A stretch of DNA of 64,000 bases from contig NZ_JAKMHX010000025.1 of NCBI RefSeq assembly GCF_022048975.1, positions 124,001 through 188,000 of the forward strand. Direction: 5' to 3'. The DNA comes from Sporosarcina cyprini (GTDB lineage Bacteria; Bacillota; Bacilli; Bacillales_A; Planococcaceae). The notes beneath the pieces are model-generated. The model saw only the letters and a list, made by a program, of their open reading frames with translations, was not told the DNA's origin and searched no databases. This document shows positions 26,009 through 34,758 of the stretch, in pieces. Made by a program: the position numbers and the translations under genes. Numbering within the stretch: the stretch's first letter is position 1; the number at the start of each line of letters is the position of its first letter.

Positions 26009-27217
26009 ATGGATTATCGTAAGAAGACGGTAGTGGCGTCGGTTACAGGTTTGACACTGGAAGGCATGGATATTATGTTTATCTCGTTTGCCATGTCGTT
26101 GATCATTGCAGAATTTCACATCGACCTTGCAACAGGCGGGTTGATTTCATCTATTACGAATATAGGCATGCTTCTTGGTGGTATTGTGTTTGGGATATTG
26201 GCGGATAAGTATGGCCGCGTTAAAGTGTTTACGTACACGATTATTTTGTTTGCGGTCGGGACAGCTTTGACGGGACTTGCGACAAGTATTGAGCAAGTGT
26301 ATGTGTTCCGGTTTATTGCCGGTATCGGTGCTGGTGGTGAGTATGGAATCGGGATGGCGCTTGTAGCAGAGGCGTGGCCGAAGAATAAGCAAGGCCGTGC
26401 TTCCTCTTATGTTAGTGTTGGTGCACAATACGGTGTTATTTTGGCAGCGTTGCTTAGCGCAATCATCTTGCCGACTCTTGGATGGAGAGCGCTGTTCTTT
26501 GTTGGTGTATTGCCTGTCATCTTCGCGTTTATCGTCCGCAAGAATTTGGACGAATCGCCAGAGTGGCTTGCTGCACAGAAAATGAAAAAGACTGCTAAAG
26601 CGGATAAAGGCAAGCTGCTTCAGTTGTTTGAAAATCCAAGAACGACATGTACAACATTGGCGTTGGTCCTCATGGCGACGGTTCAAATTGCAGGCTACAA
26701 CGGCTTGATGATTTGGCTGCCATCGATGTTGCAGAAATCACAAGGCCTATCGGTTTCGGGTTCCGCGCTTTGGACAATCAGTACAGCAGTCGGCATGATT
26801 ATCGGGATGCTGACGTTTGGCCGGATCATGGACCGGTTTGGAGCGAAGCGTGCGTATGGCCTGTTCTTACTTGCTTCTGCTTGTGCGGTGTTTCTGTATG
26901 CCAGTGCGACAGGTGCTGTCATGGTGCTCGTAGGCGGAGCCATTGTCGGTTTCTTCTCAAACGGAATGTTCGCAGGGTACGGCGCGTTGATCGGCAGCTT
27001 GTATCCGGTGGAAATCCGGAGCACAGCGACGAATACGATCTTCAACATCGGACGGGCAGTCGGCGGATTTTCCCCGATCCTGGTCGGCTATATTTTGCAA
27101 AGCTACGATATGAAAGTGGCAATGCTTTACCTAGCAGGCTTGTATTGCATCTCCTTCGTAGTCATGCTGACGGTGAAGAGAGCAAATGCGCAGAAGGTTA
27201 CTGAAGCGGTTGCTTAA
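26009..27217 (+). CDS. MFS transporter under PyrR-type leader control, candidate pyrimidine-precursor carrier
   Basis: A 402-residue, 12-helix major facilitator of the aromatic-acid/sugar-type group. The start ATG at 26009 follows TGGAGG at eight bases; an upstream in-frame TTG (25985) lacks a site. The family loop between helices 2 and 3 is GILADKYGRVKVFTY, and the second-half equivalent is GRIMDRFGAKRAYG; RFIAGIGAGGEYGIG is the helix-4 motif of acid:H+ symporters. The two PyrR loops and attenuator upstream imply expression when UMP is low. An orotate- or dihydroorotate-like acid, or uracil/uridine, is therefore a better guess than an aromatic degradation substrate. Confidence 0.85.
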   Translation: MDYRKKTVVASVTGLTLEGMDIMFISFAMSLIIAEFHIDLATGGLISSITNIGMLLGGIVFGILADKYGRVKVFTYTIILFAVGTALTGLATSIEQVYVFRFIAGIGAGGEYGIGMALVAEAWPKNKQGRASSYVSVGAQYGVILAALLSAIILPTLGWRALFFVGVLPVIFAFIVRKNLDESPEWLAAQKMKKTAKADKGKLLQLFENPRTTCTTLALVLMATVQIAGYNGLMIWLPSMLQKSQGLSVSGSALWTISTAVGMIIGMLTFGRIMDRFGAKRAYGLFLLASACAVFLYASATGAVMVLVGGAIVGFFSNGMFAGYGALIGSLYPVEIRSTATNTIFNIGRAVGGFSPILVGYILQSYDMKVAMLYLAGLYCISFVVMLTVKRANAQKVTEAVA

Positions 27218-27222
27218 CAAAT

Positions 27223-27268
27223 AAAAATGCCAGGCACTCAATAGGTTTGAGTGCCTGGCATTTTTTTA
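27223..27268. terminator. Bidirectional terminator between the MFS gene and tetR
   Basis: ATGCCAGGCACTCA pairs with TGAGTGCCTGGCAT, flanked by A-run and T-run on opposite sides, so it serves both convergent genes. Its stem nearly duplicates the terminator at 16858-16897. Confidence 0.88.
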
Positions 27269-27275
27269 TTTCAGT

Positions 27276-27869
27276 TCATAGGTAAGGATTCTCCGCGTAG
27301 GGACCGATCGTCGACATTCTCGTCAGCTGTTTGGCCATATAGGCGGGGGTGTACGGCATATCATTTCTCAGCCACCACATGATGACACCCAAATAGGCGG
27401 TTGTAATATACGCAATTGAAATTTCGAGGGGCACTGTAAACTCCGTTCCGTCCTCAATCATATACTGCGAACCTCTTCTGACTAGTATTTCGATAATGTC
27501 TTTGACGGACTCGGTAAAGTAGGGCGCTTTTTCATTGATGAGCATCACTTTGTAAAACCGTTGCCTTTCCATCAATTTATTGAATAACCGAACAAAGATC
27601 GGATGTGGATTTTCGCTGTCGTATTTGAATTCAATTTCATTGACTTGAACACAAACCCGTAATTTATCCAGCGCATCCTCAAGCATTTGTTCCAGCAGTT
27701 CATCCTTATCGTAGTAATGCAAGTAGAAAGTGGCCCGATTCAAAGTGGATCGTTCGGAGATTTCCCGAACAGTGATCTTTTTGTACTCCTTTTCTTCCAT
27801 CAGCTCCAGTAGTGCCTCTTCAAACATCGCTTTTGTTCTTTGGATCCTTGGGTCAATTTTAGTAGACAA
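27276..27869 (-). CDS. TetR-family transcriptional regulator
   Basis: A 197-residue protein with a TTG start behind GGGGGATGTG. The N-terminal helix-turn-helix is ITVREISERSTLNRATFYLH followed by YYDKDELLEQML, the TetR DNA-binding signature. The C-terminal part is a helical ligand domain with a TetR_C_33-like look. It is divergent from the flavoprotein/CoxG pair and a long dyad lies between them, so it most likely represses that operon and itself. The ligand is unknown. Confidence 0.9.
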   Translation of the reverse strand: MSTKIDPRIQRTKAMFEEALLELMEEKEYKKITVREISERSTLNRATFYLHYYDKDELLEQMLEDALDKLRVCVQVNEIEFKYDSENPHPIFVRLFNKLMERQRFYKVMLINEKAPYFTESVKDIIEILVRRGSQYMIEDGTEFTVPLEISIAYITTAYLGVIMWWLRNDMPYTPAYMAKQLTRMSTIGPYAENPYL

Positions 27870-27998
27870 TTCACATCCCCCTGTCGATTTGTACGTTGTT
27901 TTTTGACATTCTCTCTATGTTTGTCTATAACTCACCATTTATCTGAAAAATGTTTATTGTGTTACTTATTATCTTATCTATAATTATACAAGACAACG

Positions 27999-28027
27999 CC
28001 ATGTCAATAAATACAATTTATTCATGG
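27999..28027. promoter_or_regulatory. Dyad operator between tetR and the flavoprotein gene
   Basis: AATAAAT-ACA-ATTTATT is a perfect core (28006-28022), with outer CCATG (27999-28003) and CATGG (28023-28027). It sits about 40 bases before the flavoprotein start, a good location for a TetR-type operator. Confidence 0.55.
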
Positions 28028-28068
28028 TCATGTAAGCGTTTTCTAAAATGGGAAGGGGAGGAATCGAG

Positions 28069-29748
28069 TTGATCTTAAAAAATGAGATGAAATGGGATGT
28101 GGAAACAGATGTCGTTGTAGTAGGCAGTGGAGGTGCGGCCTTAACTACAGCTATTCTTGCCCATGATCAAGGAGCGGAAGTCATCATTCTGGAAAAATCG
28201 GATCAAGTTGGTGGGACGACTGCATTTTCTGGGGGAATACCTTGGATTCCGAATAACCGCTATATGAAGGAATTAGGTTTGGAAGATTCGCATGATGAAG
28301 CCAAAACGTATATAACAAAACTGACGCACGGCAATGAGCCGAATGCGGAGTTAATTGATGTTTTCATTGAAAGCGGCGCGAAGATGATCGATTACTTGCA
28401 TGAGCATACGCCTGTTAAATTTTCCGTCCCGAAAGGCTATGGTGATTATTACGCGGATCTGCCAGGGGGTAAGAAGGAAGGACGCTCGCTCGATCCTCTG
28501 CCATTTCCATTGAATGATTTGGGAGAGTGGTCAGAGAAAATTAGACGTAACCCAATTTTTCCTCCATTGACGCTGGAAGAGGGCGGAGCTGTGGATCCGG
28601 CAGATATTGATTTTACACTTGTCGCATCCCGGATGGAGAAGAACATTACCACAATGGGACGGGCCCTGGCTGGCAGTCTATTTAAAGCGGTGCTTGATCG
28701 GAAGATTGTCACGCTCACGTTAACTCCTGGAAAAGAACTTGTGATGAATGAGGAAGGGGCCGTCATCGGCGTCCGTGCAGAAAAAGAGGACGGAACCAAT
28801 TTCTTTATCGGTGCGCGGAAAGGGGTCATGATCGCTTCTGGCGGGTTTGAATGGAACAAAGAGCTTGTCCGTTCTTTCTTAAAAGGAGCCATTACGCATC
28901 CGCATACACCAGCCTACAACGAGGGTGATGGTCTAATCATGGCGATGGAAGCGGGCGCTGCACTAGGCAACATGAGTGAAGCTTGGTGGTCTCCGGCGTT
29001 TGTAGATCCTACTGTGGAATATGAGGGCAGAGTTTACAATCAAATCGATTCGCAGGCGCGTACGATGGCGAATTCAATTATTGTGAATCAACACGGAAAG
29101 CGCTTTGTGAATGAAGGTTCGACTTATATGGATCTACCGAAGTCTTTTTACACATATGATCAAAATACGCAGTCACTTCCGAATCAATCCAATGTATATA
29201 TGATTTTTGATCAACAATTGAAAGATCGCACATTAATCGTAACAATGGCACCAGGCGAAAAAGCGCCGGACTGGATTGCTCAAGCAGATAGCATACGGGA
29301 ACTCGCTGGACAAATCGGGCTGGATCCGGATCAATTGGAAGCGACCGTCGAGCGATTTAATGAGCATGCGCGAAACCAGGAGGATCCTGACTTTAACCGA
29401 GGCTCGCTGCATTTTGAGAAATTTGCGACAGGATTCCAAGGTCCGGAAGCGATGCTTGGCCCGATTGAAAAGGGACCATTCTACGCACTGCCGATCTATC
29501 CAGGCTCCTTAGGCACAAATGGCGGACCTCGCATTAACGAACATGGGCAAGTGATGAGTCTGCGCGGAGAAGTCATTCCGGGACTGTACGCTGCTGGAAA
29601 TGCGGCAATGGGCATTTTGGGCGGGGCGTATCCGGGAGCAGGCGGAACGATAGGACCTGCATTGACATTCGGCTACTTGGCCGGAAAGCATGTCGGCAAC
29701 GTGACGGCCCGCGAAATTAGCGAATTGGAAGAAGTACTGCAACCGTAA
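28069..29748 (+). CDS. FAD-dependent oxidoreductase of the 3-ketosteroid dehydrogenase/fumarate reductase type
   Basis: A 559-residue flavoprotein. The TTG at 28069 is preferred (AAGGGGAGG seven bases before); an ATG at 28048 overlaps that site. The FAD fold is VVVVGSGGAALTTAILAHDQ with GGTTAFSGGIPWIPNN, then a large substrate cap, and the C-terminal GGPRINEHGQVMSLRGEVIP leading to GLYAAGNAAMG for FAD closure. Such enzymes desaturate 3-ketosteroids or cyclic ketones, or reduce enoates. Operon partner: a CoxG-like protein 14 bases downstream. The substrate is unknown. Confidence 0.88.
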   Translation: MILKNEMKWDVETDVVVVGSGGAALTTAILAHDQGAEVIILEKSDQVGGTTAFSGGIPWIPNNRYMKELGLEDSHDEAKTYITKLTHGNEPNAELIDVFIESGAKMIDYLHEHTPVKFSVPKGYGDYYADLPGGKKEGRSLDPLPFPLNDLGEWSEKIRRNPIFPPLTLEEGGAVDPADIDFTLVASRMEKNITTMGRALAGSLFKAVLDRKIVTLTLTPGKELVMNEEGAVIGVRAEKEDGTNFFIGARKGVMIASGGFEWNKELVRSFLKGAITHPHTPAYNEGDGLIMAMEAGAALGNMSEAWWSPAFVDPTVEYEGRVYNQIDSQARTMANSIIVNQHGKRFVNEGSTYMDLPKSFYTYDQNTQSLPNQSNVYMIFDQQLKDRTLIVTMAPGEKAPDWIAQADSIRELAGQIGLDPDQLEATVERFNEHARNQEDPDFNRGSLHFEKFATGFQGPEAMLGPIEKGPFYALPIYPGSLGTNGGPRINEHGQVMSLRGEVIPGLYAAGNAAMGILGGAYPGAGGTIGPALTFGYLAGKHVGNVTAREISELEEVLQP

Positions 29749-29762
29749 AGGAGGAACTTGAT

Positions 29763-30224
29763 ATGCCAAGCGGAACTCATGTGATCAAACTAGATGTACC
29801 GATTGAAAAGGTGTGGAATTTCGTCAGTGATATGAATAGATGGGCACCACTCGTCCCCGGCTATATGGAACATGAAATCTTAAGTGACACACAGTCCACC
29901 TGGACATTTAAAGGTGACATCGGGATCATGCAAAAAACAGTCAAGCTGCAAATTGACATTACTGAATGGAAAGAGCCATCTCTCGTTACCTTCAACTTAA
30001 CAGGAGTAAACGAAAACTTTGCAGGTGATGGATATTTTAAAGCAGAAGCCATTTCGGATTCCGAAACGGAGATGCACGGGAATTTGGACATCACGGCAAA
30101 AGGGGTAATGGGCCCGATGATCAATGCCATTTTGAAATCTTTTGTCCCGAAGACCGCTGAAGACCTGACAAAAGCTATTGCAGAGGAGATTACGAGCATT
30201 GAACTGAAAGGTGTTCAAGTGTAA
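29763..30224 (+). CDS. CoxG-like SRPBCC-fold protein
   Basis: A 153-residue protein of the START/SRPBCC superfamily, CoxG (carbon monoxide dehydrogenase subunit G) branch: the start VIKLDVPIEKVWNFVSDMNR with PLVPGY is characteristic, as is the ending FVPKTAEDLTKAIAEEI. CoxG proteins bind lipids or hydrophobic ligands and may anchor redox enzymes at the membrane. It follows the flavoprotein by 14 bases with AAGGAGG, so the two very likely act together. No molybdenum CO dehydrogenase is present. Confidence 0.85.
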   Translation: MPSGTHVIKLDVPIEKVWNFVSDMNRWAPLVPGYMEHEILSDTQSTWTFKGDIGIMQKTVKLQIDITEWKEPSLVTFNLTGVNENFAGDGYFKAEAISDSETEMHGNLDITAKGVMGPMINAILKSFVPKTAEDLTKAIAEEITSIELKGVQV

Positions 30225-30257
30225 CCGACCTTGTGAACGAACTGAAAACTGCGTAGC

Positions 30258-30294
30258 AATAGCGGCCTTCCTATAATCCAGGAAGGCCGCTATT
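30258..30294. terminator. Long hairpin between convergent genes
   Basis: A perfect 15-base stem AATAGCGGCCTTCCT/AGGAAGGCCGCTATT with a seven-base loop. The T-run is poor on both strands, so termination may be partial. Confidence 0.6.
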
Positions 30295-30297
30295 ACG

Positions 30298-31005
30298 TTA
30301 ACATCTTACATACTTCCGCTTAAAACCAAGCCTTCCTTTCTCCACATCTTTTTGTATACTCTCAGAGGGATTCAGAAGGCTAGGTTTTTTGTTTTCCCGT
30401 TTGATTTCTACAATACCGACTTCCTTTGCCGTTTCGAGTGCCTTTTCATGCATGGGTACATAAGAAATGCCAACTGTATAGAGAAAGTTATTCATAGATG
30501 ATTTCGTCCGTTCAGGGGAATCGTGAATCGTATCTTTCACGATATCAAGCATCTTGGAAATTTTACTCTCCGAAAATTCATGGTCCTTCCGATTTCCTAA
30601 CAGCCAGCAATAACAGCTCCAGCCTGCCGACATTCGGAGTTCATCGCCGCTTTCAATCCATCGGTCTGCAACCTCTTGTGCAATCGCCGATTCAGATAAA
30701 GTGACCGCTACGACATAGTCAGAAAGCATGTAGAAATACGCGCCGTCGATCCACCGATTATAATCCGATTCCGTCATGCCATTTGGGTCTGCGATAATGC
30801 CTGCGAAGTACATGGCATCATAGTTTCCGGTCGCATACAGTTCTTCAGCTAATGGCTGATTGATTTTAATTTTTTTGGCAATCGGTTTCATCGCCCCGGT
30901 AGCTACGCCGAAAACAGGCTCTTGCGCCCCGTTGGATAGATATATTTTTTTCGTCCGCTCCTTGCCGAGGGCCTCCATCTCCTGCATCACAGCTTCAAAG
31001 TCCAA
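30298..31005 (-). CDS. DNA alkylation repair protein, AlkD-like HEAT-repeat family
   Basis: About 235 residues of helical repeat sequence. The TTG at 31005 fits the AAAGGGAG site and the family start (DFEAVMQEMEALG); a GTG nine bases upstream is too close to the site. Marks: KKIYLSNGAQEPVFGVATGA, NYDAMYFAGIIADP, and WIESGDELRMSAGWSCYCWL. AlkD-type glycosylases remove N3- and N7-alkyl purines without base flipping. This member is divergent, so glycosylase activity is not certain. It is monocistronic. Confidence 0.82.
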   Translation of the reverse strand: MDFEAVMQEMEALGKERTKKIYLSNGAQEPVFGVATGAMKPIAKKIKINQPLAEELYATGNYDAMYFAGIIADPNGMTESDYNRWIDGAYFYMLSDYVVAVTLSESAIAQEVADRWIESGDELRMSAGWSCYCWLLGNRKDHEFSESKISKMLDIVKDTIHDSPERTKSSMNNFLYTVGISYVPMHEKALETAKEVGIVEIKRENKKPSLLNPSESIQKDVEKGRLGFKRKYVRC

Positions 31006-31131
31006 TGCCCACACTCCCTTTCTAACAGTTGCTCCCGATTATATACGTACTATTTTATCATTAAGAATGGCGAAATGGGTACACGTCAAGCATAATAGTG
31101 ATACGTAATAAGAGAAGAAGGAGCATATCGA

Positions 31132-31689
31132 ATGAAAAACAATTTATCAGCTGAAGAAATTGGAGAACTGCTTCAAACATTGCAAGCCCGTTTTGATGAA
31201 AACAAAGAGCGTCATGTGGAGATGGAGTGGGGTGCAGTCGAAGCGAGATTGAAAGCAAATCCAGAAAAGCTGGGGTCACTTTATGAAATGGAAAGAACCG
31301 GCGGGGAGCCGGATGTAGTAGGCCTGGACGCAGCATCAGGCGAAATCATTTTTTACGATTGTTCGAAAGAAAGCCCTGCGGGTCGCAGAAGCCTTTGTTA
31401 TGACCGCGAAGCGTTGGAAGCACGGAAGAAAAATAAGCCCGAGAACAGTGCGATGGATCTGGCGGCTGCCATGGGCGTCGAAATTCTTACGGAAGAGGAA
31501 TATCGGAAACTGCAGGAACTTGGGGCATTTGATTTGAAAACGTCAAGCTGGGTACAAACACCGCCGGCGATTCGGAAACTGGGCGGGGCGCTATTTTGTG
31601 ATCGCCGCTACGATACGGTCTTCGTCTATCATAATGGCGCGGACTCCTATTATGCTGCAAGGGGCTTCCGCGGTTCATTGCGCGTGTAA
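31132..31689 (+). CDS. DUF4256 family protein
   Basis: A 185-residue cytosolic protein. It matches the DUF4256 layout: an N-terminal helix (ELLQTLQARFDENKERH), then METERTGGEPDVV-like text (EMERTGGEPDVVGLDAASGE), IIFYDCSKESPAGRRSLCYD, and the C-terminal GGALFCDRRYDTVFVYHNGA. The family is common in Bacillales and Proteobacteria and has no assigned function. The ATG follows AGAAGGAG. It is 27 bases before a small membrane-anchored protein. Confidence 0.85.
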   Translation: MKNNLSAEEIGELLQTLQARFDENKERHVEMEWGAVEARLKANPEKLGSLYEMERTGGEPDVVGLDAASGEIIFYDCSKESPAGRRSLCYDREALEARKKNKPENSAMDLAAAMGVEILTEEEYRKLQELGAFDLKTSSWVQTPPAIRKLGGALFCDRRYDTVFVYHNGADSYYAARGFRGSLRV

Positions 31690-31716
31690 ATCAACTCATA
31701 TGGTTTGGGGGAAATC

Positions 31717-32250
31717 ATGAAACGGGCATTTATTGGGGGAGTCATTTTATTAATTAGCCTGGGATTGTTAAGTATTTTCGATTACAGATATGTGAGTGTC
31801 GCCTATATTTTAAAAGATGAGGGCTTCTCGAAAGAAGATATTGTACTGCAAGAAAAGTATTCTGTGCTGGAAGATGAAACTGGAACGCTTTTCATGTTGG
31901 CCAATTCAGACAGGATCGGACTCATTTATTCCAAATCAAACAAATGGGGTCTTCGGGAAAAAGGGGTTACCAGTTCAGTATCAGAACGGCCGGCCGCTGA
32001 ACAGATCATTACAGTAGGATTTGCAAGACCAACAGAAGAGCTTGGCCGTTTTGAAAAACATAGCATCGTCGCTTATTATCTGGCGAATGATGAGAAGTTG
32101 GATATAGGCAGTCCAGCCGATTTCGATTTGACTGTTGAATATTTTTCGGTTAATAATCGAGTTTTATTAGTTGCACATGCAGTCAGTACAGATCGTGGAA
32201 GTTTAGGGTCTGAGGATGTACTGGAGTATTTAGAATCCTATGGAAGATAG
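31717..32250 (+). CDS. Membrane-anchored protein of unknown function
   Basis: 177 residues from the ATG at 31717 (GGGGGA five bases before; an upstream in-frame TTG at 31705 overlaps it). One N-terminal hydrophobic segment (AFIGGVILLISLGLLSIF) serves as signal anchor; the remainder is polar and probably outside the membrane. No family recognised. It sits between DUF4256 and YbgA-like genes in the same direction. Confidence 0.65.
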   Translation: MKRAFIGGVILLISLGLLSIFDYRYVSVAYILKDEGFSKEDIVLQEKYSVLEDETGTLFMLANSDRIGLIYSKSNKWGLREKGVTSSVSERPAAEQIITVGFARPTEELGRFEKHSIVAYYLANDEKLDIGSPADFDLTVEYFSVNNRVLLVAHAVSTDRGSLGSEDVLEYLESYGR

Positions 32251-32285
32251 GAAGCTCTTACTTTCATTGATTCAGGAGTGATCGG

Positions 32286-32669
32286 ATGAACGACCTTACA
32301 AAGAAACAGCAACTGTGGAGCCGGGAAAAATACCGGGTCATGTTTCATAGCCAGAAGCATTATAACGAAATTAGAGAGGTATTGAAGCAAGGCAAGGACA
32401 TAGAGCGGGTCGATCAACTCATTGAAGAAGCGGGAAAGATCGAACCGACAAAGGGCTCGGTCAGTAATGCGTATCAGCATATGTGGGGCTACTTTAAGAA
32501 AAATGCGACTGAGGAAGAGAGGGAGGCATACCGTTCGAAGCTGGATGCCTTCATGGACGATAAATTGGGCAGTGACGATTTGTTAGCATATTTGAAGCGG
32601 CTTGCTGTCAAATATGGTGTCGAATACTTGCTTAAAAGTACCATATTAAAAAGTGGAATAGGAGAATGA
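32286..32669 (+). CDS. YbgA/DUF1722 family protein
   Basis: A 127-residue helical protein. It resembles DUF1722/YbgA: WSREKYRVMFHSQKHYNEIR, the central GSVSNAYQHMWGYFKKNATE, and the C-terminal LLAYLKRLAVKYGVEYL. DUF1722 often sits at the C-terminus of DUF523 or beside photolyase genes; here it stands alone. The exact role is unknown. Confidence 0.8.
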   Translation: MNDLTKKQQLWSREKYRVMFHSQKHYNEIREVLKQGKDIERVDQLIEEAGKIEPTKGSVSNAYQHMWGYFKKNATEEEREAYRSKLDAFMDDKLGSDDLLAYLKRLAVKYGVEYLLKSTILKSGIGE

Positions 32670-33022
32670 AAAAGTTATTATATTGTGGAGATAGTAGAAA
32701 ATAGTTTAATTATTTTTATTAAAGATTAGTGTACAGGCCTCCAAATGCACAAAGGCTAGCGCTTTTTTTGCATGCAAAAAGTATAAGATGGAATGTAATA
32801 TGACCTATGATTAAAAACATCAATAACTATCGACTTTGCTATTGCAAATAAGTATTGATACTTATTCGTGTGATTGATAATATGTACATAGTCATAGGAA
32901 TGATGTTACAGCGATGACTAAATAGTGTTTTTTATCACTGCTTTTTGATGTAGTGACGGGTAGGATGTTTTATCAGGCGCTATGAGAAATTGCCTATCAA
33001 GTTAGAGGAAGGAGGATATAGA
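32670..33022. other. AT-rich intergenic region
   Basis: No gene seen. A palindromic TTTTTTGCATGCAAAAA segment lies near 32764-32782 and could form a weak hairpin. Promoter elements for the following small membrane protein are probably within 32880-32990. Confidence 0.3.
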
Positions 33023-33328
33023 ATGATTACGATGACAAATAATGCAGGATTGTCGAAAAGAGTGAAAGTAGGATTTAGTTGGACCACATTTTTCTTCGGC
33101 TTTTTGCCAGCTTTGTTCCGAGGAGACTTAAAATGGGCGATTATCATGTTTATAATTGCTAGTGTATTAGGTTCATTTACTTTTGGTATCGGGGCATGGG
33201 TTACTAGTTTGGTATTTTGTTTCATCTATAATAAAATTTATATTAAAGAACTCATCGAAAAAGGGTATTATCCCGCGGATGAACATTCACGTTCAGTATT
33301 AGTTACCAACCAAATTTTAGCAGCGTGA
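33023..33328 (+). CDS. Small DUF2628-like membrane protein
   Basis: 101 residues starting at the ATG behind GGAAGGAGG (an upstream ATG-frame extension to 32990 would swallow that site). Two hydrophobic segments, TTFFFGFLPALFRGDLKWAI and a glycine-rich VLGSFTFGIGAWVTSLVF, with the conserved-looking SWTTFFFGFLPALFRGDLKW found in DUF2628/HrgC-like proteins. It probably sits in the cytoplasmic membrane. Function unknown; a good terminator follows. Confidence 0.75.
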   Translation: MITMTNNAGLSKRVKVGFSWTTFFFGFLPALFRGDLKWAIIMFIIASVLGSFTFGIGAWVTSLVFCFIYNKIYIKELIEKGYYPADEHSRSVLVTNQILAA

Positions 33329-33406
33329 AGCAGTAATAAAATTACTATATGTTAAGATACTTAGCACATTTGTATTACTCGTAATTATATTTATTTTTTT
33401 ATTTAT

Positions 33407-33453
33407 AAAAAGGCTGTGATGGAAACTTTAAATAGTTTTCTTACAGCCTTTTT
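33407..33453. terminator. Terminator after the DUF2628-like gene
   Basis: AAAAAGGCTGT pairs with ACAGCCTTTTT, with inner GGAAACT/AGTTTTC pairing. A and T runs on both sides permit bidirectional action. Confidence 0.85.
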
Positions 33454-33792
33454 CAATTAATTCTATCGTTCTTGTTATTGAAATGGGTATAAGATTTTCT
33501 TGTAATGTAAAAACACTTTCTTCTTCTGATTGGCATAGCTATTAGCAGCAGAAAAGTGCGCTGCCGATTTTTACACAATCCCCTGCAATGATGACGCCTG
33601 TCCGATTTCTCCCTACCGTTACCATATCTACTTCATCAAGTGATCCAACCATTCAATAGGCTTTTATATTAATGTTGCATGCTGTTGCGTAATCCTCCAA
33701 ACTTCTGGATACCTGCGGCTTTTTAAGATGTCCCTATGGTACACTTAGATAAATTTGAGAGATAACAAAAATAATAGAAAGGAAGACAAACT
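33454..33792. other. Intergenic region with a possible decayed minus-strand coding remnant
   Basis: On the minus strand, about 33720 to 33460, one frame reads protein-like text (SLEDYATACNINIKAY, then after a stop MVGSLDEVDMVTVGRNRTGV and IIAGDCVKIGSALFCC, then two stops). Three stops in 80 codons and no recognised family suggest a remnant at most. The promoter of the gene at 33793 lies at its right end. Confidence 0.3.
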
Positions 33793-34713
33793 ATGAAAGA
33801 GACCAACATCATCTCTCTAACACCAATTACTGATTTGGCGGAAGAGATGCAATCGTATATGCCGGTCTCCATTTCCATCGGACCGAACGGTGAGCCATGT
33901 CTGTTATTGACGAAAGAACAGCCGCCGCTCCATCAAGGATTGTTTCCGCAGACGGTTACGGAAGAGGCATATGACTACAAAGTAGTAATCTTGCGAGAGA
34001 CAGGTAAACAGGTTCTTCATCTGCCAAGCGAGCATTGGAATTATCATTTCGTACAACCGTTAGATCAAGAGCGAGCCCTGCTTGCGGGGGCACGGTCGGA
34101 ATATCACAGCGCAGATCATATCGAAGAGAATGCTCGCGTGTTTACGATGGAAGGTGAGTGTCTCCGATCGTTTTGCTTGGGCGACGGAATTGAAGATTTG
34201 TATGTAGCGCCGGACAATTCCATTTGGACGAGTTATTTTGATGAAGGGGTATATGGGAATTTTGGCTGGGAGACTCCGATTGGCCGGCATGGATTAATTC
34301 GCTGGGATGATAAGGGGAGACAGCTGGAGCACCATGATTCCTCAGGCGATCATCATATCAGTGATTGCTATGCGATGAATGTCGTGTCTGATGAGGAAGT
34401 TTGGTTTTATTATTATATGGACTTTGAACTAGGTGTTCGCAAGGCGGGGCAGACCGTCTATTATAAGCCGGATGTGAAGGGGGCCAGCCGCTTTGCCGTG
34501 CATGGGGATAAGCTGATCATGAATGGCGGCTATGGCGACCAAGAACAATTTTTTGAATTGGAGCGGGACGGCTCGCGATATGTGACGAAACGGCTTATCC
34601 AGTTCCGCAAGCCGGACGGGTCACTGCTTCGTCCGCAAGCTACGAGCAATCGTGGCAGACAGCTTTTATTTTTGGACGGCACGGAATTATATCGGTATGA
34701 GGTAGTGGACTAA
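33793..34713 (+). CDS. Uncharacterised beta-propeller-like protein
   Basis: A 306-residue soluble protein without signal peptide or membrane segment. It has repeated beta-rich units with phrases such as DLYVAPDNSIWTSYFDEGVY, GLIRWDDKGRQLEHHDSSGD and VFTMEGECLRSFCLGDGIED, similar to blades of a six- or seven-bladed propeller. No catalytic motif recognised. It is followed 45 bases later by an acetyltransferase in the same direction. The start ATG has a GAAAGGAAG site. Confidence 0.7.
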   Translation: MKETNIISLTPITDLAEEMQSYMPVSISIGPNGEPCLLLTKEQPPLHQGLFPQTVTEEAYDYKVVILRETGKQVLHLPSEHWNYHFVQPLDQERALLAGARSEYHSADHIEENARVFTMEGECLRSFCLGDGIEDLYVAPDNSIWTSYFDEGVYGNFGWETPIGRHGLIRWDDKGRQLEHHDSSGDHHISDCYAMNVVSDEEVWFYYYMDFELGVRKAGQTVYYKPDVKGASRFAVHGDKLIMNGGYGDQEQFFELERDGSRYVTKRLIQFRKPDGSLLRPQATSNRGRQLLFLDGTELYRYEVVD

Positions 34714-34758
34714 ACCACTGGCATAAGTCAGAGAGAGAACAGAGAGGGGTGTTGGATT

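Noticed and set aside
26009-27217. Aromatic-acid importer partner for the HpaB-type oxygenase
   Set aside because: Adjacent, but on the opposite strand and behind PyrR-type RNA elements, which favour a pyrimidine-related substrate.
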